NCBI RefSeq assembly: GCF_008001235.1
Contig: NZ_CP040751.1
Location: 355,001-419,000, forward strand
Length of the DNA: 64,000 nucleotides
Direction of reading: 5' to 3'
DNA from: Salidesulfovibrio onnuriiensis
Lineage (GTDB): Bacteria > Desulfobacterota > Desulfovibrionia > Desulfovibrionales > Desulfovibrionaceae
Positions 44,933 through 53,349 of the stretch are shown piece by piece; position 1 is the stretch's first letter; each line of letters begins with the position of its first letter. The notes under the pieces are model-generated. The model was not told where the DNA came from. It worked only from the letters and a program-made list of their open reading frames with translations, and did not search any database. Position numbers and translations under genes: made by a program.

Positions 44933-46684
44933 CTAGATTTCCTTCAGCTTGGACTTGATCCGGTCCGGCTCGGCGTGGCCGAGCTTCAGGGCCTTTTCAT
45001 AGCCCTTGCGGGCGTCCTTTTTGCGGCCCATCGTGCGGGCGATGTCGCCGTAGTGCTCCCAGATGGTGGGGTCGTCGTCAGTGACCGCCACAGCGTCGCT
45101 GATGTGTTGCCAGGCCTCGTCCAGCTTGCCGAGCTTGTAATATACCCAGGCCACGGAGTCGAGGATGTAGCCGTTGTCCGGCTCCTGCTTGGCCGCATTG
45201 GTCACCAGCACCAGGGCGCGGTTCAGGTCCCGCCCCTCCTCGGCCAGGGTGTAGCCGACATAGTTGAGCGCCTGGGCGTGGTCCGGCTGCTTGACCAGCA
45301 GCTTTTCCATGAGCGCCAGGCCCTCGGCCCTGTGCCCCATGCTGTCCAGCAGCATGGCCAGCTCGTACATGAGCTCGCCGTCCTCGGGCAGTTTGGCCAT
45401 GCCGGTTTCCAGCACGGTGCGGGCCGCATCCCTGTCCCCCTGGCTGGAGAGCAGCGAGGCCTTGAGAATGTAGAAGCGGTTCATGTCCGGGAAGAGCTCC
45501 AGGCCTTCGGCCACGGCGTCCATGGCCTCCTTTTTCATGCCCATGAGATTCAGAAGCTGGGCCCGGAACTGGAGGGCCTGGGGATAATGCTTTTCGCGTG
45601 AGGAAACCTTTTCGAGGAATCCAAGTGCTTTGGCTGGATCACCCTCGCCTTCGTTGGCAATGACCGCCTTGTAGAACCAGTACTCGGCCGGCGTGGGCTT
45701 GCGGCCGGAAAGCACGTCGAGCACGGTGGAGGCCTGGGCGTAGAAGCCTTCGGCGATGAAGACGTTGGCCGCATCCAGCAGGAAGCTCTTGGTTTTGGGG
45801 CCGTCCATGGCCAGGTCCAGGGCCCGGTCCACGTTGTTGAGCTTGAGATTGATGTTCACCAGGCGCAGCCGCACCTCGGGGCCTCCGTCCACCTCCAGCA
45901 GTCGGGTGTAGACCTTTTCGGCCAGATCGTACTCCTTGCCCAGCTCATGCAGATAGGCCAGCTCGGCCAGGCCTTCCACGAAGTCCGGGTAGAGCTTGAG
46001 GGCCTGCTTGAGGCTGGCGATGGCCTGCTTGCGCTGCCCCAGCTTGGCCTGGGCGCGGGCGCGGTAATAATAGGTTTCCGAGGTGTAGCTTTCCTCGGGA
46101 ACGAGCTTGAACTGGTCCAGGGCGTCCGCGTACTTGCCCGCCTCCACCATCATCTGGCCGTACCGTTCGCGGGCCAGATGGTCGTCGGGCTTTTGGGCCA
46201 GGTAGTTGTCCATGATGGACGCGGCCCGGATGGAATTGCCCTCGATGAGCCAGGAGTTGGCCAGGTACATGGTCATGAGCCGGTCGCCCGGGAACAGGCG
46301 CAATCCCTCGCGCAGGATTTCGCGGGATTTCCTGCCGTTTTCCTCGTCGTCCCAGAACAGGGCGGCCTTGTCGCGGTAAAGCTCGGCCGTGGGCTCATGG
46401 GCCATGACGATATCCAGGGATTCCACGGCCCGGCTGCGCAAGTCGATCATCTCGGCCTTGCTCAGACTGCCCGGAACCTGCCGGGCCATGGCCAGCTGGT
46501 TCTTGAGCTCCTGGTAGACCAGGTAGTGGTAGGTGACGTCCGCGTCCTCGGAAAGACGGATGGTCTGGGTGGCCGTCACGCCCTTGCGCGGGGCGCAGCC
46601 CGATGCGGCGGCCAGGGCCAGCACCAGGGCAAACAGGAGGGGGAGAAAACGGCCGGGGGAATGTATGGACAGGATTTGTTTCAT
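44933..46684 (-). CDS. TPR-repeat lipoprotein
   Basis: The 583-residue protein has a lipoprotein signal (LALAAASGC) followed by about a dozen tetratricopeptide-like helical repeats (for example LAELAYLHELGKEYDLAEKVYTRLLEV and YVGYTLAEEGRDLNRALVLVTNAAKQEPDNGYILDSVAWVYYKLGKLDEA). It is probably a periplasmic scaffold for an envelope complex. It lies between rpoH (35-bp gap) and the LolB-like gene (no gap), so the two lipoproteins probably work together. Confidence 0.85.
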   Translation of the reverse strand: MKQILSIHSPGRFLPLLFALVLALAAASGCAPRKGVTATQTIRLSEDADVTYHYLVYQELKNQLAMARQVPGSLSKAEMIDLRSRAVESLDIVMAHEPTAELYRDKAALFWDDEENGRKSREILREGLRLFPGDRLMTMYLANSWLIEGNSIRAASIMDNYLAQKPDDHLARERYGQMMVEAGKYADALDQFKLVPEESYTSETYYYRARAQAKLGQRKQAIASLKQALKLYPDFVEGLAELAYLHELGKEYDLAEKVYTRLLEVDGGPEVRLRLVNINLKLNNVDRALDLAMDGPKTKSFLLDAANVFIAEGFYAQASTVLDVLSGRKPTPAEYWFYKAVIANEGEGDPAKALGFLEKVSSREKHYPQALQFRAQLLNLMGMKKEAMDAVAEGLELFPDMNRFYILKASLLSSQGDRDAARTVLETGMAKLPEDGELMYELAMLLDSMGHRAEGLALMEKLLVKQPDHAQALNYVGYTLAEEGRDLNRALVLVTNAAKQEPDNGYILDSVAWVYYKLGKLDEAWQHISDAVAVTDDDPTIWEHYGDIARTMGRKKDARKGYEKALKLGHAEPDRIKSKLKEI

Positions 46685-46719
46685 GTGTGTTTACCGTGTG
46701 CTTGTTTATGGGGTGCGGG

Positions 46720-47724
46720 CTATGCCTCTTCCTCGATCCAGTCCCGGGAGAAGTCCTTGACCTTTTCGGCCAGGTGCTCGCGAATCTTCTTGAGCAGCCG
46801 GGCCTCGATCTGGCGCACCCGCTCGCGGGTGACCCCGAAGCGCTCGCCGATCTCCCGCAGGGTGACGGGATCCTCGGAAAGCAGGCGCTCGTTGAGAATG
46901 GCCTGTTCCTTGTCGTTCAGAAGCGGCTCGATGCGGCGCAGGTTTTCCAGGAGCATGCCCGTGATCTCGTCGTTGGCCAGCTTCTCCTCCACCCCGGGGT
47001 CCAGAGCGGGCAGGAAGTCCATGCGCGTGGTGTCCGAATCCTCGCCCAGGGGCTGGTTCAGGGACATGTCGTTCTTGGACAGGCGCAGGTCCATTTCCTC
47101 GATATCGGCCTCGGACACGTTGAGGTTCTCGGAGAGCACCTCGGTGGTGGGGTCGAAGCCCAGGGTCATGAGCCGCTGGCGTTCCTTGTTCAGGTTGTAG
47201 AAAAGCTTGCGCTGGGTCTGGGTGGTGCCGATCTTCACCAGCCGCCAGTTGTCCATGATGAACTTGAGGATGTACGCCTTGACCCAGAAGGCCGCATAGT
47301 AGGAGAACTTGATGCCCTTTTCCGGGTCGAACTTCTGCACGGCCTTCATGAGGCCCACGTTGCCCTCCTGGATCAGGTCCAAGGCGTTCTGCATCCAGCG
47401 GCGCTGGAAATCCATGGCGATCTTGACCACCAGGCGCAGGTGCGAGGACACCAGCCGGAAGGCCGCGTCCTGGTCGTTCTCGTCGCGCACCCGCACGGCC
47501 AGGGCGTATTCCTCGTCGGGGTCGAGCATGGGAAAACGGGAGATTTCCTTGAGGTAGAGCTGGAGCGGGTCGCGGATCCCCACTTCCTTGCCCTTGGCCG
47601 AGAAGGTGGCCGGGAGGGTGTTTGCGGGCTTTTCCGCAAGCTCCTTGGATACCTCGAGATCCTCTTCCACGATTTCGGGTATGATGGCGTCGTTTTCGGA
47701 CGCTTGTGTATCTTTGGATTTCAT
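46720..47724 (-). CDS. rpoH: RNA polymerase heat-shock sigma factor (sigma-32 type)
   Basis: The 334-residue sigma-70 family protein shows region 2 (RDPLQLYLKEISRFPMLDPDEEYALAVR; QEGNVGLMKAVQKFDPEKGIKFSYYAAFWVKAYI), the RpoH-specific box TQRKLFYNLNKERQRL, and region 4.2 (TLREIGERFGVTRERVRQIEARLLKKIREHL). It directs transcription of chaperone and protease genes. The ATG at 47724 gives the normal N terminus. It heads the leftward seven-gene operon ending in glpX and shares a divergent promoter region with metH. Confidence 0.88.
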   Translation of the reverse strand: MKSKDTQASENDAIIPEIVEEDLEVSKELAEKPANTLPATFSAKGKEVGIRDPLQLYLKEISRFPMLDPDEEYALAVRVRDENDQDAAFRLVSSHLRLVVKIAMDFQRRWMQNALDLIQEGNVGLMKAVQKFDPEKGIKFSYYAAFWVKAYILKFIMDNWRLVKIGTTQTQRKLFYNLNKERQRLMTLGFDPTTEVLSENLNVSEADIEEMDLRLSKNDMSLNQPLGEDSDTTRMDFLPALDPGVEEKLANDEITGMLLENLRRIEPLLNDKEQAILNERLLSEDPVTLREIGERFGVTRERVRQIEARLLKKIREHLAEKVKDFSRDWIEEEA

Positions 47725-47862
47725 GTCTAGGCAGCTATATGAATGGCGCGCCATGCGCCGTCTATTATTTCGCTGGGAATCAAGATACAAGTACTATAGT
47801 TTTTATTTGTCCTTTTCAATGTTTTTCGGTAGGCCCGATTCCGTGTCGTTGGGCCAAAGGGC

Positions 47863-47906
47863 TTGATTTTTCTTCGGTCCGCGACTATATCAGGACATCT
47901 TGATAT
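47863..47906 (+). promoter_or_regulatory. metH promoter with SahR-like operator
   Basis: TTGATT (47863-47868), 17 bp and TATATC (47886-47891) form a promoter. Overlapping its -10 is a 20-bp palindrome, ATATCA-GGA-CA-TCT-TGATAT (47887-47906), with half-sites of the type ATATCA(A/G)GA. The ArsR-family regulator SahR is known to control methionine-cycle genes, including metH, in Desulfovibrionales; that this palindrome is its site is inference. Confidence 0.6.
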
Positions 47907-47967
47907 TGAAATATTCACCCTGCCCGACCACCAGGGCGCGGCTCACATATGGGAACCGGAGGAAAAC

Positions 47968-50385
47968 GTGTCTGATTTCAGGAAGATACTTAGTGACGAC
48001 AAGGTCTATTTCTACGACGGCGGCTACGGCAGCCTGCTCATGGGCCGAGGCCTGCCGCCCGGCCTTTCCCCGGAAGTCTGGGGCATGCGCGAGCCCGACG
48101 TCATCCGTTCGGCCTACCGCGACTACGTGGAGGCCGGGGCCAACGTCCTCACCACCAACACCTTCGGCGGGTCCGGCCCCAAGCTGGGCCTGGACGCGGA
48201 CGTCTTCGAGCTGAACCGGACCATGGCCTCCATGGCCCGCGAGGTGGCCGACGGCCGCGCCTTCATCGCCGGTTCCGTGGGCCCCACGGGCAAGTTCTGC
48301 GAACCCCTGGGCGAACTGACCTTCCGGGAACTGGTGGCCATCTTCAAGGAACAGATCCGGGGCCTGGTGGCGGGCGGCGCGGACCTGATCATGGCCGAAA
48401 CCCATTTCGACCTGGCCGAGGCCAAGGCCGTGGTCATCGCCGCACGCGAGGTCTGCGACCTGCCCGTGGGCGTGTCCATGACCTTCGAGGGCAACGCCTG
48501 CCTCACCGGCACCAGCCCCCTGACCTTCGTGGACACCATGCAGAACCTGGGCGTGGAGCTCATCGGCACCAACTGCTCGGCCGGTCCCGAGCAGATGCGC
48601 GACACCCTGGCCGCCTGGTCCTCCCGGCTGGAGACCCCGGTGGTGGCCCAGGCCAATGCGGGCCTGCCCGAACTGGACGACGACGGCAACACGGTCTTCC
48701 GGCTCACCCCCGAGCCCTTTGCCGAGGCGAGCGTCAAATTCTTCGACCTGCACGCCAAGTTCGTGGGCGGCTGCTGCGGCACCACCCCCGACCACATCCG
48801 CGCCCTGCGCAGGCTGGCCGAGGGCCGCACCTGGAAGCGGCCGCAAAAGTCCGACGACGCGCAGGTGGTGCTGACCTCCCGTTCGCTCACCGTGCCCCTG
48901 GGTTTCAACCACCCCGGCGTGATCATCGGCGAGCGCATCAACCCCACGGGCAAGAAGCAGCTCACGGCCGAGCTGCAGGACGGCCTGTTCACCGAGGCCA
49001 CCCGCTTCGCCACCGAGCAGATCGCCCAGGGCGCTCCCGTGCTGGACGTGAACGTGGGCGCGCCCCTGGTGGAGGAACGGGAACTCCTGCCGCAGCTGGT
49101 CAAGAAGCTGGTGGCCGAGTTCCAGTGCCCGCTGTCCATCGACTCCAACGACTCGGACGCCGTGGAGGAGGCCCTGTGGAACTATCCGGGCTCCCCGCTG
49201 GTCAACTCCATCTCCGGCGAACCCGGCAAGATGGAGCGGCTCGGTCCGGTGTGCAAGAAGTTCGGCGCGCCCTTCATCCTGCTGCCCATCCAGGGAAAGA
49301 AGCTGCCCGTGACCTCTGCTGAGCGCATCGCGGTCATCGAGGAGCTGGTTGCCCAGGCCGAATCCCTGGGCATCCCCCGCCGCCTCATCGTGGTGGACTG
49401 CCTGGCCCTGACCGTATCCTCCAAGCCCGAGGCCGCGCGCCATTTCCTGGAAACCGTACGCCACTGCAAGGAGAACCTGGGGCTGGCCACCACCGTGGGC
49501 CTGTCCAACGTCTCCTTCGGGCTTCCGGCGCGCGAACTCCTGAACTCCACGTTCCTGGCCATGGCCATGACCTCGGGCCTGACCTCGTTCATCGCCAACC
49601 CCAACTCCCAGCGCCTGCAGGAAACCCTGCACAGCGTGGAGGTGCTCCTGAACCGCGACCCGCAGGCCGGGCGCTACATCGAAAAGTTTTCGGACTGGAC
49701 CCCGGGCGCTCCCGCCCCGGCGGGCACCCCGTCCGCCCCCTCCGGCGGCAAGGAGACCGAAGGGGGAGACCCGGTGTTCACCGCCGTGGTCAAGGGCGAC
49801 AAGGACAACGTGGTGGCCCTGGTGGAAGCGGCCCTGGCCGAAGGCGCCGAGCCCATGAACGTGGTCAACGACAGGCTGATCCCCGGCATCCTGGAAGTGG
49901 GGGAGAAATACGAGCGCAAGGAATATTTCCTGCCCCAGCTGCTGCGCTCCGCCGAGACCATGCAGACCGCCTTCACCCGGCTCCAGCCCCTGCTGGACGC
50001 GGCGGGCGGCGGCGGTTCCAAGCCCGTCGTGATCATGGCCACGGTGGAAGGCGACATCCACGACATCGGCAAGAACATCGTCTGCCTGATGCTCAAGAAC
50101 CACGGCTTCGAGGTCATCGACCTGGGCAAGGACGTGCCCGCCGAAAAGATCGTGGACGCGGCCCAGGAACACAACGCCAGGGTCATCGGCCTTTCCGCGC
50201 TCATGACCACCACCATGGTGCGCATGGAAGACACCGTGCAGATGGTCAGGGACCGGGGCATGGACGCCAAGGTCATGATCGGCGGCGCCGTGGTCACCGA
50301 GAAGTTCTGCACGGCCATCGGCGCGGACGGCTGGTCCACGGACGCGGTGGAGGCGGTCAAGATCGCCCAGCGCCTGACCCAGTAA
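47968..50385 (+). CDS. metH: Cobalamin-dependent methionine synthase, without activation domain
   Basis: It transfers the methyl group from methyltetrahydrofolate to homocysteine through cobalamin. The 805-residue protein has the homocysteine domain (1-300; zinc-binding GTNCSAGP and GGCCGTT), the pterin-binding domain (about 320-590), a Gly/Ala/Pro linker near 590, the helical cap and the B12 domain with DIHDIGKN (D696, H698). E. coli MetH has a further C-terminal AdoMet/flavodoxin activation domain, which is absent. A separate reactivation protein is therefore expected elsewhere. The GTG at 47968 is preceded by a perfect GGAGG. Confidence 0.95.
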   Translation: MSDFRKILSDDKVYFYDGGYGSLLMGRGLPPGLSPEVWGMREPDVIRSAYRDYVEAGANVLTTNTFGGSGPKLGLDADVFELNRTMASMAREVADGRAFIAGSVGPTGKFCEPLGELTFRELVAIFKEQIRGLVAGGADLIMAETHFDLAEAKAVVIAAREVCDLPVGVSMTFEGNACLTGTSPLTFVDTMQNLGVELIGTNCSAGPEQMRDTLAAWSSRLETPVVAQANAGLPELDDDGNTVFRLTPEPFAEASVKFFDLHAKFVGGCCGTTPDHIRALRRLAEGRTWKRPQKSDDAQVVLTSRSLTVPLGFNHPGVIIGERINPTGKKQLTAELQDGLFTEATRFATEQIAQGAPVLDVNVGAPLVEERELLPQLVKKLVAEFQCPLSIDSNDSDAVEEALWNYPGSPLVNSISGEPGKMERLGPVCKKFGAPFILLPIQGKKLPVTSAERIAVIEELVAQAESLGIPRRLIVVDCLALTVSSKPEAARHFLETVRHCKENLGLATTVGLSNVSFGLPARELLNSTFLAMAMTSGLTSFIANPNSQRLQETLHSVEVLLNRDPQAGRYIEKFSDWTPGAPAPAGTPSAPSGGKETEGGDPVFTAVVKGDKDNVVALVEAALAEGAEPMNVVNDRLIPGILEVGEKYERKEYFLPQLLRSAETMQTAFTRLQPLLDAAGGGGSKPVVIMATVEGDIHDIGKNIVCLMLKNHGFEVIDLGKDVPAEKIVDAAQEHNARVIGLSALMTTTMVRMEDTVQMVRDRGMDAKVMIGGAVVTEKFCTAIGADGWSTDAVEAVKIAQRLTQ

Positions 50386-50451
50386 GGCTGGAAACGCTTC
50401 AAATCCGGCGCAAAGCCTGTTATCGTGGGTGAAACTCGTTACGAGGAACCT

Positions 50452-50949
50452 ATGAAAAACACGATGATATACAAGGCCGCCATGCTCATGGCGGCCCTGG
50501 TTTTGCTGGTGGCGGCCTGCAATGATTCGTCCCCGCAGGCCTCCGCCGATATTGCGCCCTACGCCAAACTGGACATGGCCGGAGCGGACGCCCTGCTGGC
50601 GAAAAACGCGGGCAAGCCCGTGCTCCTGTGCTTCTGGACCACATGGTGCCCGGCCTGCCGCGAGGAAATCCCCATCCTGCGGGAACTTTCCGCCCAGTAC
50701 GGCGACAAGGTGAAGATTGCGGCCGTTTCCCTGGACGAAAACAAGGCCGACCTGGAAAAATTCTTCCAGAACGCAACTCCCGGCCTCGACGTCTACATGG
50801 GCACCCAGGCCCTGGCCGGCAAGTACGGCGTCACGGCCATCCCGCACCTGGTCATCCACGGACCGGACGGCGAAGTGGCCCTTTCCAAACCCGGCCTCTT
50901 TCCCGGCGCCATGCTGACCTCCATCATCGACAAACTCCTGGAGCACTAG
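50452..50949 (+). CDS. TlpA-like thioredoxin-fold lipoprotein
   Basis: The 165-residue protein has a lipoprotein signal (LVLLVAAC) and a thioredoxin fold with the redox motif WCPAC (FWTTWCPACREEIPIL). It likely reduces or exchanges disulfides outside the cytoplasm. CGAGGA precedes the ATG at 50452. It follows metH by 66 bp, and the GNAT gene starts 2 bp after its stop. Confidence 0.85.
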   Translation: MKNTMIYKAAMLMAALVLLVAACNDSSPQASADIAPYAKLDMAGADALLAKNAGKPVLLCFWTTWCPACREEIPILRELSAQYGDKVKIAAVSLDENKADLEKFFQNATPGLDVYMGTQALAGKYGVTAIPHLVIHGPDGEVALSKPGLFPGAMLTSIIDKLLEH

Positions 50950-50951
50950 AC

Positions 50952-51413
50952 GTGGCGCTCATCCGCAAGGCCAGGATCAAGGACATCAAGGCCATCCATT
51001 CCCTGCTCATGCGCCAGGAGGACCACGAGGCCCTGGTGCTGCCCCGCTCCCTCAGCCAGCTCTATTCCAAGGTGCGCGACTTTTTCGTGGCCGAGGAGGA
51101 CGGGGAGGTCATCGGCTGCGTGGCCCTGTCCATCACCTGGAGCGACCTGGCCGAAATCCGGTCCCTGGTGGTGACCAAGGCCCAGCGCGGCACCGGCCTG
51201 GGGCGCAAGCTGGTGGAAACTGCCATGAGCGAGGGCGTGACCCTGGGCATCTACACGATTTTCACCCTGACCGAAGTCCCGGACTTTTTTGCAAAACTGG
51301 GATACACGGTCACGGAAAAGGACAACCTGAACCAGAAAATCTGGGCGGATTGTCTCAACTGTCCCCGGTTTCCGGACCACTGCAACGAAGTGGCCATGAC
51401 CATTCAACTCTAA
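50952..51413 (+). CDS. GNAT N-acetyltransferase, short N-acetylglutamate synthase type
   Basis: The 153-residue GNAT protein has the acetyl-CoA loop KAQRGTGLGRKLV and the C-terminal signature WADCLNCPRFPDHCNEVAM with three Cys. That combination is seen in single-domain N-acetylglutamate synthases that start arginine biosynthesis. The start is a GTG 2 bp after the TlpA-like stop. Substrate assignment is by pattern only. Confidence 0.75.
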   Translation: MALIRKARIKDIKAIHSLLMRQEDHEALVLPRSLSQLYSKVRDFFVAEEDGEVIGCVALSITWSDLAEIRSLVVTKAQRGTGLGRKLVETAMSEGVTLGIYTIFTLTEVPDFFAKLGYTVTEKDNLNQKIWADCLNCPRFPDHCNEVAMTIQL

Positions 51414-51434
51414 CCCTTATCCGGCAGGACCATT

Positions 51435-51971
51435 ATGGCCCACAAACTGATACCGTTCATCAAGGCAGAGGAAATCGAGCAACGCGTCCAGGAACTGGGC
51501 AGGGAAATCACCGCGGCATACGATGACGACAACCCCCTGGTTTGCGTCTGCGTACTCAAGGGCGGATTCCTGTTCTTCTCGGACCTCATCCGCAAGATCG
51601 ACAAGGACCTGGAAGTGGACTTCGTGCGCCTGGCCAGCTACGGCACGGCCACGGCCCGCGGCGAGGACATCCTGTTTTCCAAGGACATGGAAGTGCCCAT
51701 CGACGGGCGCGACGTGCTCATCGTGGAGGATATCGTGGACACGGGCCACTCCATGGACTTCCTCAAGCATGTTTTGTTGAAGCGGCGTCCTAAAAGTTTG
51801 AAAATCTGTGCGCTTGTTGATAAGAATGAACGTCGGGAAATCGACATTGAGGTCGATTTCGCCGGATTCAGGATCCCTGAAGGGTTCATCGTGGGCTACG
51901 GCCTGGACTATGCAGAGCGCTACCGGGAACTGGACGCCATCTATGAGCTGGTGACCGACCCCGGCAAATAA
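51435..51971 (+). CDS. hpt: Hypoxanthine phosphoribosyltransferase
   Basis: It salvages hypoxanthine/guanine with PRPP. The 178-residue protein has the PRPP-binding motif VLIVEDIVDTGHS near 97-109 and the LKGGF loop near 42-46. Codon use between about 51765 and 51860 is clearly AT-richer (TTG, AAA, GTT, GAT) than in the rest of the gene. The gap to the GNAT gene is 21 bp. Confidence 0.93.
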   Translation: MAHKLIPFIKAEEIEQRVQELGREITAAYDDDNPLVCVCVLKGGFLFFSDLIRKIDKDLEVDFVRLASYGTATARGEDILFSKDMEVPIDGRDVLIVEDIVDTGHSMDFLKHVLLKRRPKSLKICALVDKNERREIDIEVDFAGFRIPEGFIVGYGLDYAERYRELDAIYELVTDPGK

Positions 51972-51998
51972 CCTGCGGACAAGACTGGAGATCGCCCA

Positions 51999-53183
51999 AT
52001 GATTGTCACATGCTCCAACTGCAATACCAAATACAATCTGCCCGAAGACAAGATCGCCCCGGGCGGTTCCAAGGTCAAATGCTCCAAGTGCGGCCACCAG
52101 TTCAAGGTGGAGCCGCCCAAACCCGAGGAAGAGGAAGTGGAAGCCCTGCTCGAGGACGAGGCCCCGGCCCCGGAAACCGATGCGGGCGACGCCTTTGACG
52201 AGGAATTCGACGAGGCCCTGGCCCAGGACGCCGCTTCGGACGAGGACGGCGAACTGGATATAGAGGAGCCCTCGGAAGACGAGGCCGACACCGGGGTGGA
52301 CGCCCCGCCCGCCGACGACTTCGGCGACCTCTTCGACGACCAGGAAGAGCTGGAGGAGCCCGGCGAGGACAGCGTGCTCGAGGGTGACGAAGGCGACCTC
52401 TTCGAGGAAGGCGCGGACGAGGAGCAGCCCGAGGAAGCCGAGGAAGAAGACGAAGGCGACCTGGGCGGCCTGTTCGACGACCAGGAAGAGGAAGCCGAGG
52501 AAGAAGACGAAGGCGACATCTTCGACGACGAAGAGGAAGAGGACGACGATGAAGACGAACAGGACGACCTGTTCGACGACCTGAACCTGGACGAAAAGCC
52601 CAGGCGCAGGGGCCTCGGCCTGATCATCGTTCTCCTGCTGGTGGCCCTGGTGGCCGCGGGCGTCTACTTCCAGGTCTGGAAATTCGTAGGCCTGGATCTC
52701 TCGGGCAGCCTCGGCAACATCCCGCTGGTGGGCACCCTGTTCACCGACGGCGACATGCCCGACGCGGAGCCCGGCGAATCGCCCGAGCAGAAGGTCAACA
52801 AGATCGAGCTGGACAACGTGCGCCAGTTCTACGTCAAGAACGAAAAGGTCGGCGTGCTCTTCGTCATCCAGGGAACGGCCGTGAACAAGTTCCCCAACCC
52901 CAAGGAACGCATCAAGGTCCAGGCCGAGCTCTTCGACGCCCAGACCAAGGTGGTGGCCTCCCAGACACTGCTCTGCGGCAACCAGCTGTCCATGTTCCAG
53001 CTGCAGGTGCAGACCCGCGAGGAAATCGAGGAAGGCCTCCAGTCCGAAGTGGGCGTGCTCTCCAACAACACCTTCCTGCGGCCCGGAGCCTCCACGCCGT
53101 TCATGTTCGTGTTCTTCGACCAGCCCATGAACGACATCAAGGAATTCGGCGTCAAGGTCGTGGACGCGCAAAATCCCGAATAG
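51999..53183 (+). CDS. Zinc-ribbon, acidic-linker, DUF3426 membrane protein
   Basis: The 394-residue protein starts with a zinc ribbon (CSNCNTKYNLPEDKI...CSKCGHQF, two CxxC) of the MJ0042 type. An extremely acidic disordered stretch (about 45-200, mostly Glu/Asp) comes next, then one membrane helix (about 205-227; LGLIIVLLLVALVAAGVYF) and a C-terminal extracytoplasmic DUF3426-like domain. The cytoplasmic acidic tail could bind basic partners. Function is unknown. It ends the metH-led gene row, before a strong terminator. Confidence 0.8.
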   Translation: MIVTCSNCNTKYNLPEDKIAPGGSKVKCSKCGHQFKVEPPKPEEEEVEALLEDEAPAPETDAGDAFDEEFDEALAQDAASDEDGELDIEEPSEDEADTGVDAPPADDFGDLFDDQEELEEPGEDSVLEGDEGDLFEEGADEEQPEEAEEEDEGDLGGLFDDQEEEAEEEDEGDIFDDEEEEDDDEDEQDDLFDDLNLDEKPRRRGLGLIIVLLLVALVAAGVYFQVWKFVGLDLSGSLGNIPLVGTLFTDGDMPDAEPGESPEQKVNKIELDNVRQFYVKNEKVGVLFVIQGTAVNKFPNPKERIKVQAELFDAQTKVVASQTLLCGNQLSMFQLQVQTREEIEEGLQSEVGVLSNNTFLRPGASTPFMFVFFDQPMNDIKEFGVKVVDAQNPE

Positions 53184-53202
53184 CCGAACGCTTCAAGCAA
53201 CG

Positions 53203-53242
53203 ACAAGGCCCGGAGGACGCATTGTTCTCCGGGCCTTGTTTT
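53203..53242 (+). terminator. Terminator of the metH-led gene row
   Basis: CAAGGCCCGGAG/CTCCGGGCCTTG hairpin followed by TTTT. Confidence 0.85.
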
Positions 53243-53290
53243 ACCCAAAGGCCGCGCGTAACCGCCTGCGCAATCAGGGCGTCATTATGC

Positions 53291-53321
53291 TTGACATGAT
53301 ATTGAAAATCGTTTTCATATT
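53291..53321 (+). promoter_or_regulatory. Promoter with Fur box upstream of the HD-GYP gene
   Basis: A perfect -35 TTGACA (53291-53296) and CATATT (53316-53321, spacer 19) flank a 19-bp sequence (53298-53316) that matches 15 of 19 positions of the classical Fur consensus GATAATGATAATCATTATC. Its core is GAAAA-TCG-TTTTC. Fe-Fur would block the promoter. Confidence 0.6.
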
Positions 53322-53349
53322 ATGCCGCCAAGCAAGAGGAGCCGTCATC

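Noticed and set aside
47905-47918. TGAA-ATA-TTCA as a MetR site before metH
   Set aside because: MetR sites normally have a 5-bp spacer; the adjoining 20-bp palindrome is a much better operator candidate.
47890-50946. 1018-residue minus-strand frame over metH and the TlpA-like gene
   Set aside because: Shadow frame; it would be antisense to two complete, motif-bearing genes.
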